From Turnera subulata (Eukaryota > Streptophyta > Magnoliopsida > Malpighiales > Passifloraceae), in contig JAKUCV010002491.1 in NCBI GenBank assembly GCA_028386065.3, positions 42,607-106,606 on the forward strand: a DNA stretch of 64,000 nt. The letters run 5' to 3'. Numbering within the stretch: the first letter of the stretch is position 1; every line of letters starts with the position of its first letter. The notes beneath the pieces are model-generated. The model saw only the letters and a program-made list of their open reading frames with translations. It searched no databases and was not told where the DNA came from. This document shows positions 59,672 through 64,000 of the stretch, in pieces. The translations under genes and the position numbers were made by a program.

Positions 59672-59803
59672 CCAGTTTGGTTGGGTGTTATCGGATGTAA
59701 TGGAATGGAATCAAATAGAATATATTCTTAAAATTTTTAAAATTTAGGCATGGATTCCATTTGATTTCATTCCATTTTATCTGATTACACCCGACCAAAT
59801 GGG
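59672..59803. mobile_element. Short foldback MITE-like element
   Basis: Inverted arms of about 45 bp: CCAGTTTGGTTGGGTGT with its counterpart ACACCCGACCAAATGGG, and TGGAATGGAATCAAAT with ATTTGATTTCATTCCA. The GTTTGGTTGGG-type terminus is common in hAT-type MITEs. No target-site duplication was identified. Confidence 0.7.
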
Positions 59804-60128
59804 TTGTAAATGTTTTGGATTAACTTTTTAAATCGGGTTGGAGAAGGGATGTCCTTCCTCGAGTCCAAAATGAGTTATGGTAACAGGATTTCATGCATTT
59901 TATAATGAATTATGGGGACTTTTAAATAGGCTGTAAAAAGCCTGAGACTTTTTTTTTTAAACGCATCTATACATATATATAAAGTTGAATAAGTAGGCAT
60001 TTTGACAATTGTCAAAATCCTACCTAGGTAGCACACACAATTATACACCAAAGGTAACTCTAACATGAATGGCCCTAAAAATTTTAATGCCAATTTTGGT
60101 CCTTTTATAAGTTATCATATTTAGTCTT

Positions 60129-63007
60129 TGTAACAGTCCGGGTAAAATTTTTGATTTTTACTGGGACTGTAAAAGTCTTTTTACCGTGATTTATCTTTGA
60201 ATTAATCTTGGGTAATTAATTCAAGATAAATCGGGTGTCGTTTTTCGAAACCGAGAGTTTTCCCGCGCTCGTGATTTTTCCGTGGATTTTTCGGGCCTAA
60301 GTCGGTATTTTTTGGGTCCCGGAATTCTCAGAAAAATCACACCGAGAAATAACTAAGGGGGTATCAGTTATTTTCTAGTCCGGACCGGACTCGCTTAATA
60401 ATATAGACAAGCTGCATTATTAAGGAGTTCACAGGATTAACAGTATCATCACGTCTATAAAAGCAGAGAAAGCAGGAACCAGGAGAGGAAGAAGAGAAGG
60501 AAAAAAAGAGAGGAAAAAGAAAAAGAGAGGAAAAAAAGAAAAGAGAGAAAAAGAAAAAAAATAATAAAAAGAGAAGAAAAAAAAGAAAGAAAAGAAAAAA
60601 AGAGAAAAGAGAAAATCAGAAAAAAGAGAGGGAGGAAATAAGAAGAAAAAAAAAGAAAAAAAAAGAAGCAAAAGCAAAATCGGAAAATAGAAAGGAAAAA
60701 GGAAGAAAATAGAAAAAAAGAAGGAAAAGAAAAAAAAGAAAATCGTAAAGTGAACTGTTCATCGTCACCCTCCCCGAGCTCCCCTGCACTGTTCATGACG
60801 AAGCGTTCGGAGGCAAATAACGTCGCATCGCCGCCACCATCGTCCTCGCAGTGCCGTCGCGACCTCACCCCCGTCGGCCCCGAGCTCGTCCGCCGCCTGA
60901 CGTGCCGCGACGCGCCGTCAACCCGAGGAGCAGACCCGCGGATCTGCTTCTTCCGCGCCTGCCGCCTCACGCCAACGACACAGCGCCGAGTTTACGCCGC
61001 CCATGGAGTCGCCTGCATCCGCCGCACACCCTGCCTCGTTCGCCTTCCTTCCTCGCGCCTTCGCCGTCGACACCGTTGCCGCAACCCGGAGGTAAGACCC
61101 GGATCTTGCAAGGATCTGTTTCCACGAAACGGGTCGCGAACTGTTGGGTTGGGTTATGTGTATGGGCTGTGTTTGTTGGGTTGGACTTGGGCTGTGTTTG
61201 TTGGGTTGGACTTGGGCTGGGCATGGGCTTACTGTTCATGGCCCAGTCCAGTAAAAAAAAAGAAATAATATATATATGTATTTATTAATTAATCTGGTAT
61301 ATAATTTTGGAAAAAAATTGTATATTTATTTTGAGAAAATTATTTCCAATTTAATTCTGGTATTTTTAGGAAAATATAAATATATATACTTGGATAAATA
61401 ATTAAGTAATGTTTTGGGAAAAACTAATATTATTTGGAAAAATATATTTATACCATGAAATAATTTCTGAAAATTTTATGTATATAAATTATTTTGCCTG
61501 GAAAATTATGGTTAAGGAATATATATATATATGTACTTTGTAAATTAAGGGTAATTATAATTTTGTGTTGAAAAATATTATTATATATAGAAAAAAATAA
61601 ATACTATATAAATATTTTTTGAAAATTATAAATAGGTTATTACTTTTCTGTAAAATTATGGAGATTATAATTTTGGAAATTATAATTATTTTATGAAAAT
61701 ATTTTGAAAAGAATTTTAATTAAAGTATGGTACCGAGATTATATTCGGAAATACGTACGTATAATATTTTCGATAAAGGGTAATAATAAAGGATAGGAAC
61801 CGGGATGGGTATACTTCGCAGTATTGGCATCATAGTATACCGATTATGTGCATTTATGTGAGTGTATATTGTTTTGTGGTATAGGTTTGGATATCGGGCA
61901 GTTTCCCGAGGAGCCGGCATCGGACCGGTCATTGTTTCCGGAGTTGAGTAATCAGCCAAGGTGAGGATGGATTTCGTTCAATATGTGTCTGTATTACTTG
62001 GTTATTTTGTTTTGTGGATTATTGCATTGTTGAGTATTGTGTTTGTTGTGGTTTGTCTCGGGATGTTAATCCCATGGTCTTGATTGTTGTCGGGATGTTT
62101 ATCCCAGTATTTTGATTGGGTTTGAATATTTATTTTCGTGTCTTGACCATGAGTATAATGGAATAATTAATAAATTGTGATAAGGATGTCGATCCTTGAT
62201 TTTTGGATAGGGATGTCTATCCCGGGATTTTGGTTAGGGATGTCGATCCCTGTGATTTGATTTTGACGACGATAATATAATTGTCACGTGGTAAGTAGTG
62301 GTACCACTCGATGGTTTAAGACTGCTTCATGGTGGCCTTGACCTGGGTTCTTGTGATAAGCATGTCTATGCTTGGGATGTCTATCCCGTGATTATTTTTG
62401 GGATGTCTATCCCTGGGTTCGTATTTTTGGGATGTCGATCCCTGGGTTCTCTGGATTTGGTCTGGCACCCGGAATGTGTTGATAACCAGGTCTGACCTCT
62501 AGCTTATCCATGACGGGGCTCAGAAAGATAAAATTGGATAATTGGATTTTATTTGAGTCTTTTGGTCTTGGACCGATTTTGGGTCGGGTCTTTTGGTTTG
62601 GCTGACTTGAGTAATTTTAGTGTTCATATTGATTGTCTTTCCTTCGTCGGTGAGCACTTCGGACTCACCCCTCACCTGCGGGCTTTCATCCCATAGGATG
62701 AGTTATTTGTTGTACAGGTTTGGTGCATTCCAGACAGGCTGCGGCGTTTTCCTTGGACAGGGCTCGGATCCATAGTTTGCATCAGTGTCGCATACAGTGT
62801 TTTGTGAGTTGTTAAGTCTTCCGCTGTGTAGTTATTTGATGTTATTGGGCCATTGGGCCGGTTATGATGATTATTGTTGTTTCTATTTTGGGCTATTGAG
62901 CCCGTGTTCCTGTTGTATACACTGTATGCTGGGCAAGTTTTTGGTTGGGTCGTCACAGTTCCGGCACGTGTTTACTGTGTACAGTAAATACGGGTCGGGG
63001 CGTTTCA
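60129..63007 (+). mobile_element. Solo LTR, copy D (2879 bp)
   Basis: Starts TGTAACAGTCC and ends GGGGCGTTTCA with a perfect 5-bp target-site duplication GTCTT at 60124-60128 and 63008-63012. Same landmarks as copy A: near-palindromic start, purine tract 60470-60750, GC-rich block to 61091 ending in GTAAGA, 76-nt exon-like block 61885-61960, hairpin array 62060-62442, paired hairpins near 62649-62697, and an exon-like block from 62718. Frames inside the GC-rich block are not conserved between copies, so no protein is claimed. Confidence 0.85.
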
Positions 63008-63012
63008 GTCTT

Positions 63013-63298
63013 AATAATTTTAAAGTATTTTTAAATATATCCTTTTTACTTAGTACTATAATTAAAGTTGGTGCAATAGAGTTTCGGGAATTAAAGTTGG
63101 TGTAAGAGAGTTTCCGGACGTGATATCCCAATAACCTTGCACCAACTTTAGTGTGTGGTATCCACTAAAATTGATATAACGAAGTTTTGGAGATGGTTTT
63201 GCAAAAATCCATGGCAACTCTCCGTATTTTTTTAAAAAAATTAGTAGCAAGTAAATTAAGTCTTTGTAAGTGGTGCCACTTCTCTATCTATAGTGAGA
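63013..63298. other. Spacer between two inverted LTRs
   Basis: A 286-bp spacer with no gene. Contains a short repeated motif, TTAAAGTTGGTG(C/T)AA, at about 63060 and 63093, and its complement near 63139. Confidence 0.5.
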
Positions 63299-64000
63299 TG
63301 CCCCGACCCGTATTTACCGTACACAGTAAACACGTGCCGGAACTGTGACAACCCAACCCAACAAAGCCCAAGCATACAGTGTGGACAACATAAACTCGGC
63401 CCAACAGCCCAAAATAGTGAACATCGTAAATACAATACCGGCCCTATGGCCCAATAATAGCAAGATCATTGCACAGCGGAAGACTTAACAAAACCCACAT
63501 AGACACTGTATGCGACAATGCAAACTATGGATCCAAGCCCGTCCAAGGGATAACGCTGCAACCTGTCTGAATGTACCAAACCTGTACATGAAACAACTCA
63601 TCCTACGGGATGAAAGCCCGCAGGTGAGGGGTGAGTCCGAAGTGCTCACAGACGAAGGAAAGACAATCAATATGCAACTAAAAATTACTCAAGGTCCAAA
63701 TCACGTAAAAAAAAACCACCAAATTAAAAGACAGGACCCAAAACCGGTCCAAGACCAAATGACTCAAATAAAATCCAATTATCCAATTTTATCTTTCCGG
63801 ACCCCGTCACGGATAAGCTAGGGTCGTACCAGGTTATCAACCTGTTCCTGGTGCCAGATCAAAAAGAACCCGGGATCAACATCCCAATATCAAACTCAGG
63901 GATCAACATCCCAATCAAACCGGCATCAACATGCCCAACACAAGTAACCCAGATCATGGCACCACAAAACAGTCACAAACCATCCGGTCGTACCTCTACT
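63299..64000 (-). mobile_element. Partial LTR, copy E, inverted, runs off the window
   Basis: The reverse complement matches the last 700 bases of copies A and D: exon-like block, TGTACAG acceptor-like site, GTGAGCAC...CTCACC hairpin, CTGCGGG...CCCGTAG hairpin and hairpin array. Its 3' terminus reads GGGGCA and not GGGGCGTTTCA, so the extreme end differs or is trimmed. The 5' part lies beyond 64000, so it could be a solo LTR or part of a full element. Confidence 0.85.

Larger units (their letters stand above)
58715..60123. other. Intergenic downstream of HIPP, with two MITEs
   Basis: Besides the HIPP 3' UTR, this contains a Stowaway MITE (58895-59183) and a short inverted-repeat element (59672-59803). 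No gene is seen. Confidence 0.6.

Noticed and set aside
60750..61288. Two overlapping open frames of about 145-172 aa in the GC-rich part of LTR copy D
   Set aside because: The frames are not conserved in copies A and B at the same place, the composition is Pro/Ser/Arg-biased as expected for any GC-rich frame, and no domain is recognised.

Overview
This is nuclear DNA from a flowering plant, most likely a eudicot. The genes are intron-rich with canonical GT-AG junctions, there is a nuclear-type tRNA-Glu, and the protein set is plant-specific: an FD-type bZIP, a PLS-class PPR protein, an MCA calcium channel protein, a HIPP and a plant beta-galactosidase with a lectin tail. Intergenic DNA is AT-rich and full of transposon debris. 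I cannot place the species. Most multi-exon models below were built by joining exons by eye, using splice consensus, reading phase and family similarity; there is no transcript evidence.

Layout. 0.5-1.65 kb: FD-like florigen-complex bZIP (+). 3.3-4.2 kb: a hAT-like element and a small retroposon. 5.2 kb: tRNA-Glu(UUC). 5.5-12.4 kb: a gene-dense island with a RING-H2 E3 (-), a three-exon PREY/Trm112-like gene (-), head-to-head with an intronless PPR gene (+), and SKP1 (-). 13.8-16.8 kb: a 3-kb solo LTR. 19.3-23.0 kb: MCA mechanosensitive Ca2+ channel gene (-, seven exons). 25.3-25.8 kb: a TIR element. 32.3-34.2 kb: an FBS4-like F-box gene (+), followed tail-to-tail by GDSL lipase copy 1 (-, 34.9-37.8 kb). 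39.3-39.6 kb: a secreted cystine-knot peptide gene (-). 40.5-46.3 kb: a dead copy of the F-box gene's last exon, split by a 5.35-kb Mutator-like element that itself carries a solo LTR, an LTR fragment and a SINE. 47.3-50.5 kb: GDSL lipase copy 2 (-). 52.5-56.5 kb: beta-galactosidase (-, 16 exons). 58.1-58.7 kb: HIPP26-like metallochaperone (+). 60.1-63.0 kb: another solo LTR, facing an inverted partial copy that runs off the window at 64 kb.

Two stories stand out. First, an F-box plus GDSL segment was duplicated; the lipase copy stayed intact while the F-box copy decayed and became a nested insertion site. Second, the family of about 3-kb LTRs (three solo copies, one fragment, one partial copy) shares an architecture I do not recognise from known descriptions. 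It has conserved splice-like junctions, two hairpins just upstream of a putative 3' splice site, and an array of short hairpins whose stems change by compensating substitutions within and between copies. This array is the best candidate in the window for an undescribed functional structure.

The genes do not form one pathway. SKP1, the F-box protein and the RING protein all belong to ubiquitin ligation, but clustering by function is not normally expected in plants and nothing here shows co-regulation.
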